Shown: positions 11,748 through 23,436 of the stretch, piece after piece
Position numbering within the stretch: the stretch's first letter is position 1
How the letters are laid out: every line of letters begins with the position of its first letter
Source: Arthrobotrys musiformis
Lineage: Eukaryota; Ascomycota; Orbiliomycetes; Orbiliales; Orbiliaceae
NCBI GenBank assembly: GCA_036971715.1
Contig: JAVHJL010000002.1
Location: 3,380,501-3,444,500 of the forward strand
DNA: 64,000 nt
Direction of reading: 5' to 3'
Position numbers and translations under genes: made by a program
Notes under the pieces: generated by a model
The model's database searches: none
What the model saw: the letters and a program-made list of their open reading frames with translations, nothing else
Told to the model about the DNA's origin: nothing

Positions 11748-13727
11748 TCAGGCGCCTCGCACCGATCCAAGAGCTGAAAACCTTCGTACGCCCCCAATCC
11801 AAGTTTCAATCACCTTGATCTCACTCGTATCCTTCCTCTCCCAATCGAAACACCGCAGGTCTCTGCTAAGTATCGCGAAGTCCGCAAACTTCCCCACCTC
11901 CAAGCTCCCGACTTCGTTCTCCCATAATATCTGTTTGGCCGGGTAGCTCGTCACCCCCTTCAGTGCGTCTTCAAGGCCAACTCTTTGTCCTGCACCTAGG
12001 ATGTTATTGCTTTTGAATACTCGTCTTGAAATAGCGGTCCCAACCCACAGAAGTGGATTAGCATCCGTGACCGGGCTGTCACTGTTAAAAGAGTAGATAG
12101 CGCCGGCGGCAACATCATCTTTTACTGGATCGATTCTGTCCGCTCTTTCCCCCCCGAGAACCCCGGACTTAAAGGCATCGCCCCAGTAATGCACATGTCC
12201 CATAGTATGGCTGACACCTATTCCTAACTCCTTCGCCTTTTGAACTTGCGCAGTCTCGGTTACGGTGAAGTGTTCGATTCGGTGAATGATCCCCGATCGA
12301 TCGGGGTGGTGATGTGGGTATTTTTTAAAGATGGTTTCAAAGTTTCCGAGAACGAGATCGGATGCTTTATCACCGTTCGCATGGACCATTAGTTGGTATC
12401 CACGGTCCAGCCAGTTGAGCATTTCCGTGTATAGTGTCGTCTTGTTCCCTTCATCGGTCTCAGGCCAGACCAATACCCCATTCTCCTTGCCCTTGAAGTA
12501 TTTTGGGAAATTATCAGGTAGGTATTGTTGGTTAACGGCAGCGGTGAAGCCCTGGGTTGATCCATCGGACCAGAGCTTTACTGTCTTGACCACTAATTTC
12601 TCCCTCTGGAAGCCACCAGCGGGCATTTTGCCCGTTCCAAGTATCTTTTCCGCATCGCCAGCATTTAATTGTGCTACAGCGGCACGGATCCTGATAGGAG
12701 AAACTTTGGTTAGGTTTGCGACGACGTCCAGGTCATCCCCCGTCAATACCCCCAAGCCACCATCGAAAACGGTAGTGATACCCTTCCCTAACCACTGTAT
12801 CAGGACTTCGGATAATCCGGATTTGACCTTCTCTAACTTTTTAGAGTTGGCAGCACTCGATGCATCGAAGAATTTCTGTATCGCAGGGCCTTCGACAAGA
12901 ACACCCGTGAGCTCGCCTGTTATGGGGTCTCTAGCGAATGCACCCCCCGGTGGGTCTGGGGTGTCCTTTGTAATCTTAACTTTCTCAAAGGCGATGGAGT
13001 TGGCATAAGCTAGATGACCGGAGGCATTGATGACAACAACTGGAGTTGTCGAGGACACCTCCCTGTCGAGATCTTCCTTGGAAAGGTCATGCCAGCCGAG
13101 ACGAGACGGATCATAGCCATATGCTATTAACCACTCGCCGGCCTCTACAGTTCCCAGCCCCTTTCTGAGCGTGTCCATGGCAGATCTGAAATCTGGATTG
13201 GATCCTAGCGAGAGAGGACTGATATCAAGGAAGTATCCCTTGAGCACCGCCGAAAGTATGATATGCAGATGCGGCTCAACGAACCCGGGTACGATGACTT
13301 GATCGCGCAGGTCACGGAATACTCGTCGATCGCCGGCCAGTTTACGTACACTCGGCAGCGAACCGGCTCCAATGACCCTGCCGTCCCGAATAGCCAAAGC
13401 TTCGACTGGTGATAACCGATCATTTGCCATTGTGATGATCGGGAGCCGGTTCTGGTCGAAGCTGCTGTAGAATATTACCGGGACATTTTTGTCGCTGATG
13501 CTCTTCTCTGGTAGCGCGAACTGTTCACCCACCGCCGTCGTATCGAGATCGGACGGTGTGATTTTTCCGAATATTATTTCCGCCAATCTGATATGCCTTG
13601 TGAGACAGTTTTCACCCTCCTCGTCGGCATCGGAATGGCTAGGATGTGCAATTGTGGGCAATAAGAAGCTGAAAAGAAGACTGGCGAGGACGAGGGGTCC
13701 CGCCGATAGCTTCGGGGAAAGCCTCAT
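11748..13727 (-). CDS. Secreted amidohydrolase (Amidohydro_3, YtcJ-like)
   Basis: Intronless 659-aa frame. A hydrophobic signal peptide (residues 1-27, ending TIAHP) suggests secretion. The metal-dependent hydrolase fold is shown by VPGFVEPHLH (metal ligands His153 and His155), then MVHANGDKASD, HRIEHF, SHTMGHVHYW and SFNSDSPV, and finally the returning beta-domain GSLEVGKFADFAIL. This is the Amidohydro_3 layout found in YtcJ-like and N-substituted formamide deformylase-like enzymes. Substrate unknown; amide or cyclic-imide hydrolysis is the family expectation. The missing introns contrast with its many-exon neighbours, which could reflect intron loss or old transfer; nothing else supports transfer. 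The antisense frame at 12331-13008 is a shadow. Confidence 0.9.
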   Translation of the reverse strand: MRLSPKLSAGPLVLASLLFSFLLPTIAHPSHSDADEEGENCLTRHIRLAEIIFGKITPSDLDTTAVGEQFALPEKSISDKNVPVIFYSSFDQNRLPIITMANDRLSPVEALAIRDGRVIGAGSLPSVRKLAGDRRVFRDLRDQVIVPGFVEPHLHIILSAVLKGYFLDISPLSLGSNPDFRSAMDTLRKGLGTVEAGEWLIAYGYDPSRLGWHDLSKEDLDREVSSTTPVVVINASGHLAYANSIAFEKVKITKDTPDPPGGAFARDPITGELTGVLVEGPAIQKFFDASSAANSKKLEKVKSGLSEVLIQWLGKGITTVFDGGLGVLTGDDLDVVANLTKVSPIRIRAAVAQLNAGDAEKILGTGKMPAGGFQREKLVVKTVKLWSDGSTQGFTAAVNQQYLPDNFPKYFKGKENGVLVWPETDEGNKTTLYTEMLNWLDRGYQLMVHANGDKASDLVLGNFETIFKKYPHHHPDRSGIIHRIEHFTVTETAQVQKAKELGIGVSHTMGHVHYWGDAFKSGVLGGERADRIDPVKDDVAAGAIYSFNSDSPVTDANPLLWVGTAISRRVFKSNNILGAGQRVGLEDALKGVTSYPAKQILWENEVGSLEVGKFADFAILSRDLRCFDWERKDTSEIKVIETWIGGVRRFSALGSVRGA

Positions 13728-15018
13728 AGTTAGAGGTTGAATTAATATTGATGATTGAAGTTTATTACCCCTTCCATTCTGTATGGAGCTGTCAGGTCGG
13801 CAGATCTGCTATATATACATATCAATTTGGATTCGGGTATGTATACCTAGCGCTCCCGGCCTACCATGTTCTGTGAGGTTCCGCGCATGACGTCGCAGAG
13901 AGCCTTCCCTCTTCACAAACCCTCTGGAGCATTTACGGGACATGCTTGAATAGACTTTCGCCGTTTACCTGCATGTAATCCATTATGCAGGTCGCAGCAT
14001 GCAATCGGTCCCCAGAATGAGACAACTCACCGGATCTCTGATTCGACGCCCCGCAAACGGAGCTAGACAAGCTAGCTGGCTAAGGAATTAGCGCTGTCGG
14101 AGTTAGACGGTCCTGCATTGTCTTGGTAGGCGGGGACATTAACATGAATATGTATGATGCTCGATATTGCCCTGTTGAATGTTTGGAATGGTTGCGTTGG
14201 GATGTTTCCCTTGGGAGGTCAATCGAGAATCAATAGCCGTGAAAGGAAATAGTTTGGAGTTCGATGGAGTACGACGGTGGCGTGCGAACATGGTTTTGTC
14301 AAGGACGAACTCGTTTGGATGGGCAAATTATAAAGTGCGTTGCTCGAAGTTCTCTAGCCCTCTGGCAGTTAAAATGCAACAGCTCGGACAACATCGGATG
14401 CATTGTTGTATGTGATATATCACTAGTGACCTATATATGCTAGACTTTGCTGTCGATGTGTCTAAGATTGGCCCATTTTATGTATTTCAAGAAAGGGATT
14501 ATGCTATAGGAAGGCAATAGACTAAGTGCATATGAAGTAATATTGTATCTAGCGGCGCCTGCGAAGCGTTGGTGTTTCTATCGTAAAGCTTGTGAGGGTT
14601 CTCAACTGCTGCGTCAGAAAGAGGTTGACCCGGCCTGTAGCGAATGCATATGCATCTTAATGCGCATAGCCAATACATACTGCTCATGGCTAGGTAGCTA
14701 TAGAATAGTCAGAGCTGGTTGCTGAAGGTCGTATATCCCATTCTTATATTTCCAAATTTGCGCAAATAACTACTGGGTCGATGCGTCCCAATACCAAACT
14801 CAGATTGCTTGTAGAACAAAAGAATGTCTGCCTGCATAGTACCATTCTGATTGAATTAGTTTTATACACACAAGAAAGAAAAAATATAAAAAAAAAGCCG
14901 GTCCCTGCTCCATCATTACTCCCACTTCATTGTCCACAGTCGTTCCCCGAAAGCAATAGTGGTAAGGACTCTACCGCTATATGTGCCTCTCAACTTGGGC
15001 TATTATGTTATATGTTGT
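13728..15018. other. Intergenic, nothing supported
   Basis: Upstream of the amidohydrolase and downstream of SDH3. Only short frames (60-81 aa) with no recognisable content. Confidence 0.5.
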
Positions 15019-15699
15019 TTAAATAACGAGTAAACCCAAGGTGCTCAAAGCAGTCAACCCCAAAACACCATATCCCGTCCTATAAACACCTCTAACCGTC
15101 AATTCCCTGCCGGTATCCCATACCAAATGTCTAACTCCGTTCCAGAAGTGGTAGCCAAAGCAAGCAGCCAATGGCGCCTTAACAGCGGTCTTAATGGCAC
15201 CGTTGAGTTCACCCCACTTCTTTGATACATTTGCAACTGACATGTCGACTCCGAACGGCGAGGCGAGGACGTATCCGATAGCATATAGATAAAACACGCC
15301 AGAGAGAGCGACACCAGTGATACGGGTGGTCATGGACATGTACCATGTGAGCTGAGCTTGGTAGATTGACAAGTGAGGGGAGACAGGTCGAAGAAGTCTC
15401 TGGGCGGCGAGGATTGATGAAGCATCCGAAGCAGGAATGGATTCAGTAGTGATCATTCTGGAGTAAACCCGTTAGTACTGAACAATTGACAACCTCCCAT
15501 GTCGGGTTCCTTTTCGAAGAATATGGCGCCTTTACCGTCGAGGGGTGAAGAATGCAGTGCTTCTGGGTCGGGCAGCTGGATACTCAGATAAAATGTTAGC
15601 CTTGCCCGGTCATGTGACAATACACTTTATATCGACAACCTGGCAATGGCGGTACGTACACCTGAGCAGGCCCCGCGAGAGAACTCTTGTCGACAGCAT
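15019..15699 (-). CDS. SDH3: Succinate dehydrogenase cytochrome b subunit
   Basis: Exons (minus) 15699-15640, 15582-15536, 15457-15019; 181 aa. The first two small exons encode a basic, Arg/Ser-rich mitochondrial presequence (MLSTRVLSRGLLR through RSTAFFTPRR). The mature part has RPVSPHLSIY (quinone-site motif), three membrane helices, and FGYHFWNGVRHLVWD, where the His in the H-x3-G-x-RH segment is the family's haem ligand. It anchors complex II in the inner mitochondrial membrane and passes electrons to ubiquinone. The ATG at 15699 is chosen because it begins the targeting peptide; the frame is open further upstream but that extension looks non-coding. The exon 1/exon 2 junction (CAG|GTTGTC ... 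CTGAG|TAT) is the weakest call. Confidence 0.92.
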
Positions 15700-16537
15700 T
15701 ATGGATATGTTCGTTCGCGAGCGATACCCCTCGTCTGCGATTGGAGTGACTGGTGGGCTGTGGTAGAAGTTGAAGATGTTGAAGTTGGAGGGTTCGGAGA
15801 GGAAAGATTCGAATCGAATAAACTCGGGTAAGAGGCATATGATTTCATTGCTGGAGCCATTCCCTCGGCTGTTGGCCGCAGCCAATTAAACGTCGTCCAT
15901 TCCAAAACAACACAACCAAAATTTTCTTCGCTTGTTTTTTATCATCTTGTGTTCTTTCTTCTCCTTCTTCTCTTCTTCTCTTCTCTTCTTCACTAAGCAT
16001 CCGCTCCACCCCCATCCGCGGTAGGGCCGTCGGGGACAGGTTATCTGTCCCTTGGTCATATTGCAATTGCTACAGAGATACAATCTATTTCAACGATATC
16101 GTTTCGACCATAGTAGACGGTGTTTCGCTCGGGGGAAGGAACAGAGGTTGCGAGAGGAAGAACTTTATGGGAAAACCCGTTTAATCGCGCCTCAGCTCGA
16201 TATTGGCTGCCGGCGTTTCATACACGAGGTTACATGCATCGCATCTATCACAATCTATCGCTAGAATTGTGATTATCAGGAACAGACAGGCGGATCAGTC
16301 GGCGGGACGGACGAGGGTTGTCTCGTGGGCCGGGACGAGGACGGGAAGGACAGATGGTCACAGAAATGGTTGTAAAGACGTGACAGAGGGATAGAACAAC
16401 ATCGTATGCATACACGGGATATCTCAATCGCTAAAACGAAATCTCGAAAGCCAATTTGCTGTAACCTAAAAACGCCGACCAGTCGTATCTATTTCCCCTT
16501 CTTTCGTATCAAGTCAATCGTCAATAATCCGCCGTAG
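15700..16537. other. SDH3 upstream region and GTR1 downstream region
   Basis: Contains a long CT-rich tract at about 15955-15995 (repeated CTTCT on the plus strand, so GA-rich on the SDH3 strand). The frames at 15596-16083 are low-complexity products of this tract. No gene supported. Confidence 0.5.
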
Positions 16538-17659
16538 CTACTTCCCCACTGCCTTATCGATCACCTCCAGCTTTTCAAAGTGCTTCCTACACGTCGCAAT
16601 ATTCATCAGTGTCGTTGTGCTCTCCGCTGCATTTGCCGGCATGACGACTAGAATGTATGTGTTTGGGGTCAGAATGTCAATAAAGGCGGAAAACTTATGT
16701 GCCCTCAATTCGAACGCCGTGAAATTTGATGCCATTTTCCTGTCAAGAAACCCACTTGTCAGCCACCGCCCCACTACACCCGAAATCGCCACGGGGAGCC
16801 CAAAGCGCGCCAGTCGCTCAGAGGAGAAGATGGAAGTGTTTTGATACGTACGAGCAACTCTGCTTGAACTGCTTAACGATATTGCTAATTTTTTCAAACC
16901 GATCTGGGAACGGGTTTGCCACTCCTCCCCTCGTCACATGTGCGATAACCAAAAATGTGGTTCGTTCGAACAAGATGACCTCTTCGGCCTCCGCGATTTC
17001 GGCGAACGCCGTAAGATGTCGCTCGAGTATCGGTCCGTTCGGTATCAACGTGTACACAATCGAAGCCCATGCCTTATACAACGTCTCATCCCATATCGAT
17101 GTCGCGAAACACGTGATTTCCATACCCAGTGACTTTTTCCTGAGGAGGGCTGAACGTTCCTGAAAGGCGGCGTCACGGTAGTCGAGCTGTACCAGGTCCA
17201 TTTTGTGAATCAAACAGAAGATGTGAGCATTGGGACTGTTGTCTCGAAGCGCCTCGACACAGTTGACATAGGTGATAAGATCGCGATCAAATTCTCGGGA
17301 CTCGATATCGAAAACATAGATCAGAACCTCGACGTGCTTGAAGATGTGATCCCGCTGGCTGTTGAGATAGTTGTCTATGAAAGCATCCTGACCACCACAA
17401 TCCCATAAATTAAGGGTCAGGCCACCAAGGAATCGGACATGATTGTGTTCGACGTCAATGGTAGCGCCAAGTCTGCGAGTATCTTTTGCGACGTAGTTCG
17501 AGAAGACGATGGAGCGCATGGAGGACTTGCCAGAGCCGGATTTGCCCTGTCGCACACGACATTAGTTCAAGGCCCCCCCCAGGCGCCAACAGAAAAACGG
17601 GAGGGAGGAAATACCATCAGCAAGACCTTCTTCTTGCGACGAGACTTGGAGTCCTCCAT
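16538..17659 (-). CDS. GTR1: Rag GTPase Gtr1 (RagA/B type)
   Basis: Exons (minus) 17659-17615, 17546-16852, 16739-16538; 313 aa, close to yeast Gtr1 (310). The P-loop GKSGSGKSS (residues 16-24) is assembled across the first intron. Further marks are TIDVEH in switch I, WDCGGQD in switch II and HKMD in the guanine-specificity loop. The C-terminal roadblock domain begins after FKQSCS and ends with HFEKLEVIDKAVGK. Gtr1 pairs with Gtr2 in the vacuolar EGO/Ragulator complex and signals amino-acid status to TORC1. The last intron junction SCS|KMASNF gives continuous homology. An unspliced reading of the first long exon lacks the true N-terminus. Confidence 0.95.
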
Positions 17660-18284
17660 TTTCGGCGGTCAGGTGGAGGAATAGTTACCGGACGTCGGCG
17701 AACGAAGTGGTTGATGAGGTTCGTTCGATCGGTGGGAAAGCCGATGTGGAAAGTCCGATGGCAAGCGAAGTTGACTTCAGCGCAACACATTTACCGTGTG
17801 ATATTTTGACATAGGCTCTTGTGAGCTTCAAAGTCTCGAAATGAACTTAATTGCAATATGCCTCCATTGATATTCATATACATGTCAAATATTGCATTTT
17901 CTACACAGAATTCCAAATTGAGGATGCATAATAGTAGCATTCTCAAGGTGAGGGAATTTGCACCTTCAAGGGCTAATTTTGATTCGAGAAACGCAACTAC
18001 TAAAGCAGTACGAAAAGTCGACTTCCAGCCAACAGTCAACATACATTTTCTCACAAACGCCAAAAACGCACCCGACCCCGCAGCCGTGCATAGCATATAT
18101 CTTCGCATTGGGATTGGGATATAAAACCTCGCAGTGGTCTGACCTTAATAAGTCTAGGATTGATGCTACTCGAAAGCTCGAAATTATTGAAATTAGGGGT
18201 TTAATTCGAGAAAGAACGGCTTCGTTTACTCGTTCGACAGGTAGCTACCTATTCGGTATCCAACTACGGTTATCTATAACGCCC
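17660..18284. other. Divergent promoter region
   Basis: Separates GTR1 (minus) from the large F-box gene (plus). Short frames on both strands have no recognisable content. It probably carries both promoters. Confidence 0.5.
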
Positions 18285-20284
18285 ATGCCCTTCGTCCAAA
18301 CCTTGCTAGGCTGGGTACGAGACAAGAGGCAAACCATGACGGCCAGAACTTCCATAAGATTATCGGACCTCTCCGACGATGTCCTCAGACTAATATTTTA
18401 CCGCAACGTAAGCCCATTTTGCTGGCCTTGCTGTATTTGAATCATTTCAACTTTGCATATCAGCATAACTAACATATTTTCTTTAAATTGAATCACTAGG
18501 TCAGCTTCGACGATCTAAAATCTCTCCGCCTCGCCCATCCTGGATTTCATGGCAGCGTCGACCCCCTCCTCTTCAAAAGCATAAGCATTGCAGCTCCAGT
18601 ATACCTTGAGCTAATGCCACACTATCTCTATCCGCACGATCTGAGGAGGAGGATATGGCATCCCGAATACCAGTCTTTCCCTGAATCTAAAGATCCAAGT
18701 TTCAAGGCTTCCGAGTATCAAATATCTTGCATCCTCGAACGCAAGGTACCCGCCGTTTTATCTGATAACGTGCAAGATATCACCGTAAAGCGGTATGATA
18801 TTTTCGAAGGGTACCCCGATGAAGCGAAAATGAAATCGGCTTTCCCGCAGTACTCTCAAGAGGGAATTGAAGGCATGGAATATTTCTTGTGCAGTATGAA
18901 AAAGCTACATACTTTGACGTAGGTATCCCCTCGCCTGCTTTTAATTTTTAATTTAAGGCCTGGGGTGGTATCGAGTGAGACAACGAACAGATATCTAGAT
19001 GCATCAGTGTCGAACAAGGTGCTAACCAATTACGAAAGATGGGCAATTCCATGCTCCAACATCTCGCAGGTGATGAATTTGTCACCCCTCGCCGAGAGGT
19101 TAAAGTCCCTCCGTCTAGGTACCGCACAGTTCACAACGTCGGCTCCGCCAACCCAACTGTCCTACAAAGCATTCAATGTTTTCACTTCATTGACCTCTCT
19201 CGACATACATTACTACGAGTCAGCCGACATTAGAGATCTCAGCTACTTTCCTAATCTAAGGACCCTCGTATTTACATTTCAGCACACGCCACAAACTGAC
19301 CCCGCCAAACGGAGATCCGGTTTTGTAGACTTTTTGGAGGCACAGAGGGTACCGTTTAGCCTGCGGATGCTTTCTCTGTCTGCGCACTACCCGAGTACAC
19401 CCATACCTGAGAATCTCGCCGAGAAATTCCTTTCAAATTTGGATACGCTACAATTATGGAATTTCACCCCGGGGACAAAGGGTTACCCCATAATCGATGC
19501 TCTCAGAGAGAACAATATCAGGGTGCGCAATCTGAAAATACAAGGATGTCATCCCGACGTCATCGAGTATCTGTCATCCTATACCGACACCCTACAATCC
19601 CTCGAAGTCTCCGTTCAATCCGCGAAGGATGCGGAAGGTTTGGGTGAATATGAAGAGGAAGATGCATGGGGCTACACAGGTTCCAGAAGACGCTGGCAAG
19701 AAGATATCATCGAACAAAAGAAAGCCGCCTTCAAAGCCGACATCTGGGCCCGTGTGGTTTCAGCGCATAAGAATAGCCTTGAACACCTGGTACTCGGCGA
19801 TAATTATCGTATTTCCGCTGATGACAAAGAGATATTATACCAGTGCAAGGCGTTGAAGACGATGAATATTAAAGCCGATGATTGGGTACTCAATACTTCT
19901 GTCCCCCTAGCTACGCGCTTACCATCTTTGGAATTGCTGGAGTTCGAGATACCCTGGACACTTCGGAAGCCCAATATGTCCGGTTGGTGTGGGACAGCGA
20001 CGATTGACTGGCATATGAAACCGAAAGATATTACAAGTCGGGTTAAAAGTATGAAGTGGATGGAAACGGCGATAGAAGTCGATGCGCAGACGGCAGAGAG
20101 GGTTTGTTTTAGAGTATCGGGGATACAAACGGATTTAAAGCTAGTCAGAGTACGGAACAAGTTTTATCCTTGGATTCTAGTTGGAGATGGAGAAATGGGA
20201 ATTGAAGGTCGGGAAAGAGGGGATGATTACGGAGCAATATGGACTGATGATGAAGAGATCGAAGACGAGGATCCGGATGTTTAA
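18285..20284 (+). CDS. Large F-box protein, probably LRR-like, 622 aa
   Basis: Exons 18285-18407, 18500-18918, 18958-20284. The F-box is split by the first intron: LSDLSDDVLRLIFYRN then VSFDDLKSLRLAHPGFH. The rest has spaced leucine motifs (LAERLKSLRLG, LTSLDIHYY, FPNLRTLVFTF, LDTLQLWNF) suggesting degenerate leucine-rich repeats, as in F-box/LRR substrate adaptors of SCF ligases. The tail is acidic (DDEEIEDEDPDV). The second intron is very short (39 bp) but has GTAGGT and a clean acceptor, and phase is kept. A start at 18336 (ACCATGA, better context) is possible and would remove 17 aa. Its target is unknown. Confidence 0.8.
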
Positions 20285-20737
20285 ACAAATATCAATATTT
20301 CCACAGACTATACTACTCACGGTGCTCTTTATATATACCTAGGTAGTTATCCCGTTTTAATGGAATGAAACAGCTACCGAGGTTTAGGGTTTTCCTTTTG
20401 CACAAAGAAGTGGTCTGGTAAAGCAAAACGGGTGTGAGCTTCGGCCAGCTCTGGTATACGAGACAAGGTGTGAGTTCAACAAAGAAGTATGATTTATTCT
20501 AAGCTAGGGAGGTGCAGGTACTTAGGTTTTTGATCCCTTAGCACGAGACGATACCTTTTCAACATTTCTTCTTGCATCAAGCACCTCGGCCACCCCTGTG
20601 GTCTGGGTACGAGACAACACCTCGGCGCTTGTTTAAATAAATTTGTAAAATTTTTGTGAATACTGTCAATAGTACAAGAGACCCAATATTTCTGTCTGTT
20701 TGAAACGAATATTCGAATTCGATCCCAAACCCGCATT
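20285..20737. other. Intergenic between convergent genes
   Basis: 3' flanks of the F-box gene and the repeat-bearing secreted protein gene. Nothing else supported. Confidence 0.5.
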
Positions 20738-22265
20738 TTACGCCTTGAAGTTAAGTTGCAGCCTCCGCTTCGAGTTCGAATTTACATCATCCCTGGGACT
20801 ACCCGATTGCTGCTGCGGCTGCGCCCCATCTCCTTTCTTCAACGTCCTGATCCTCCGCCCCTGGGGATTATTGTTTGTCGGGTCGTAATCAGGATTGACA
20901 CCATTAGCCAAGTTCGCCTTCCTGTTCCTCCTGATCGCATGTCTATCCGGGCGGGTTCTAAACTCCTGAACTGGCGGCGGCGAATTAGAATCGAATGACG
21001 ACCAAGGGCTTCCAGCGACAGGTAACCCACGGGCTGGCGCATCTTGACCTATAGAACCAGTGGACGTTCGTGCCGGTCCGGTACTCGCTTGCGTATTCCC
21101 CCCTCCAGCGGAAATGGTATCAAACGGGCTAAAGTTTTTATACGCTGTATCAACTACGGTGTTGGAAACCGCATCGACCTGTGGGATGGATACAGTATCG
21201 AGCGGCCAATTAAATGTCGTATCAACCTGAGTGGTCTGCACGGTATCAAACGGGCCGCCGTATCCTGTATTAAACTGCCCGGTAGACAGTGTATTAAATG
21301 GGGCGTTGTATCCCGTATTGTAATCAATCTGTCCGGTGGACGCCGTATTGACAGGTACCGTAGTTGTTGTCGTATCAACTACCTCCTCCTCCATAGCCCC
21401 AGAAGTGCTACCCCCAGGCTGATAATCAAAGCCCAAAGGCCCCACCTTGTGTCTCAAGATGTCTGGACTCCCGCCCTGTAACATCGACAAGTACAGATCC
21501 TGATAATCATCCAAGCTTGTCCCCACCCCACCATCGCCAAGATCAGGGGTTTGTGAATCCGGGAATAACTTTGGAAACATGGCGCGGAACTCTCTTGTAC
21601 TTTGTTCGATATCGTTCACGCGTGCCGCTTCTTCGGCCCTCTCCAGGTCCCTGGCCTCCTGGAAAAACGCCAACATTTCTGGGTTACTGAGGTTGGGATC
21701 GGGAGGAGGGAAGATGCTCTCGTCGGACGGCTTCCAGTCCTGAATATAGTTCAGAATACTTTTCAGGTCATAATTTAGTAGCGGGTCGTTCATTAGATAG
21801 TTGCCCTGGGGTTCAGCTATTCCATGCTCGCAGGTTATACCGAGTTTTAGCCAGGGATATATCAATAGATCGTCGACCACAAAGGGGAAACGTGATCATA
21901 ACTTTTAAGAAAGGGTGGTATTATCACATACTTTTTTGGCCTGTTGGTATCTCGTAAGAAGCCAGCGTATCGTATACATCTTGAGCAGCGCTCGCGAGGT
22001 CATCAGAAGGAATCGAGTTTCCCCCAAAGATCCCGCCACGCTCTGCAACTGCTGCATCGATCACATCCTGCACATAATTGTAAGAGTCCTCGGCACTTGG
22101 GATGACAGTGGCGTACATCTCGATGTCGCTCTGTAGACTCTCGAGATCAATAATCAAGTTGTCGACACTATTCGTCCTAATGGAGGGGATTCGCAACTGA
22201 AGCCCTTGGACTACAGAGCATAGGAATCCAACGCCGAATACAGCGTAGTACATAGCTCCGCCCAT
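20738..22265 (-). CDS. Unplaced secreted protein with internal repeats
   Basis: Probable exons (minus) 22265-21932 and 21816-20738; 470 aa. The N-terminus MYYAVFGVGFLCSVVQG is a likely signal peptide. Exon 1 is a helical acidic region (SVDNLIIDLESLQSDIEM). Exon 2 has a helical part (EMLAFFQEARDLERAEEAAR), then a Thr/Asn/Gly-rich block of four or five imperfect units of about 16-20 aa built on GQ-x-NTGY-x2-PF-N/D-T, then a basic, Pro/Asn-rich tail. I do not recognise a family. The intron is inferred: the GTATGT donor is good, while the acceptor (GAATAG before CTGAACCC) was picked because it keeps phase and avoids a stop, so the true join may differ. It might be a wall-associated or extracellular structural protein. 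Confidence 0.6.
21105..21345 (-). repeat. Imperfect coding tandem repeat
   Basis: Within the secreted protein gene, units such as STGQFNTGYGGPFDTV, QTTQVDTTFNWPLDTV and the preceding STGQ unit with PFNTL share a Q-x-N/D-T ... P-F/L-D/N-T spacing. The units differ in sequence and slightly in length. Confidence 0.65.
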
Positions 22266-23133
22266 CGTCTCCTAATTGAACTGATAGGAATAATTAATAT
22301 GGTATTTCGGTATCTGTGCACTTTTTGCGAGGACAATATAAGCATTTCAACAGTTGAAGGGCGTGAATATAGAACGGAAGGTTTGTACCTCGCTACAATC
22401 AGGAATTTCTTTCTATCAATCTTTTCAATCCCGCGACGTGAGACCTTTGTAAATACCTATGTATGTACTATGGTAGACAATAAGGGCTAAGATTTCGGTA
22501 TCGATACCAAGATTCCATAGCCATGCAGTTATAATTGTAGCACGAGCTCGCGCGTATGCGTGCGTGCATAGCCATATTGCCTCGTAACGTGCTCAAACCC
22601 AGGAGACATAATCGCCGCCCGCTTCCTCGAAAATAGTTCGCTACAACCTTAACTATTGTAAAACAACCGCTTTATCACTCAATTCAACAAATACACGTTT
22701 AAGGAAATAGGTTTTCAAAGACTTTAGCCTGAAAGCCTCACAAGGACCGGTGGGCTGGTTAGCCTTGTCGGTCGTGCTTTTTTGACATTTTGCTACGGTG
22801 TCGTTGGTGTAGATCTTCAAAAACCCCCTCTAAGGAATCTTGGTTGCACTTTATCTCATTGACAGAAGACTACTTCTTGGCTCGCTGGCTCAATGATGCC
22901 CACGGGGGGTGTAACCATAATATATATCGACGAGGACTGAGGCTTTTTGAAATCTGCAAACACAATTTTGTTAGTATAGTCATAACGCTCGCAAACCCGT
23001 CGGACATGCGCATATGAATCGGTCAAGACCTATATCGAAATTGATATTTGACTTACTTGTAATACGGTGTTGAGTCGGGACCAGTGTCAGCCTTGCGGCC
23101 GCCTCTCCCGTCGCCCTCGACGTAATAACACTT
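22266..23133. other. Intergenic, nothing supported
   Basis: Upstream of the secreted repeat protein and downstream of the F-box fragment. No recognisable gene. Confidence 0.5.
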
Positions 23134-23436
23134 CTACGGGGGGCCGAATTCCGGGAAGACGGGCATCCTTTTTTGACGTTTAGGTGTAGGACCAGCCCGA
23201 CTTAACCTCGTAACAGTAATAGTCCGCACGATTGTTGATCTGTAAGCGTTGAAAACGGTAAGGAAATTTCGGGATGCGAGTATAAGCGAGAGAAGGGAAT
23301 CGAGGGAGTCCAAGTCAGTCAGGATTATAAGTTTGATGTCGACAGGTAAAGCATCGAGCGAGGCAGCTTTCGTAGTGGTAAATCCGATACGAGAGCTCAT
23401 TGCGTCCAGGTCTATCAACCTGCCGAGCGCGGACAT
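23134..23436 (-). CDS. F-box fragment or short F-box protein
   Basis: The frame contains LDALPVDIKLIILTDLDSL followed by LLSLILASRNFLTVFNAYR, a convincing fungal F-box, read from an ATG at 23436 (MSALGRLID) or at 23400 (MSSRIGF). After the F-box the protein runs only about 30 more residues, basic and then Pro-rich, and stops; no adaptor domain follows and I find none in the next 800 bp downstream on this strand. The frame continues upstream to about 23658 without an ATG-led domain. It is probably a truncated gene or an isolated F-box exon. Confidence 0.5.
   Translation of the reverse strand: MSALGRLIDLDAMSSRIGFTTTKAASLDALPVDIKLIILTDLDSLDSLLSLILASRNFLTVFNAYRSTIVRTITVTRLSRAGPTPKRQKRMPVFPEFGPP

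Noticed and set aside
12331..13008. 225-aa plus-strand frame
   Set aside because: Antisense to the amidohydrolase coding sequence, which has clear catalytic motifs.
18305..20625. CTGGGTACGAGACAA occurring at about 18307 and 20604, similar at 20455
   Set aside because: A 15-base match is expected a few times by chance within 64 kb; no longer flanking identity.
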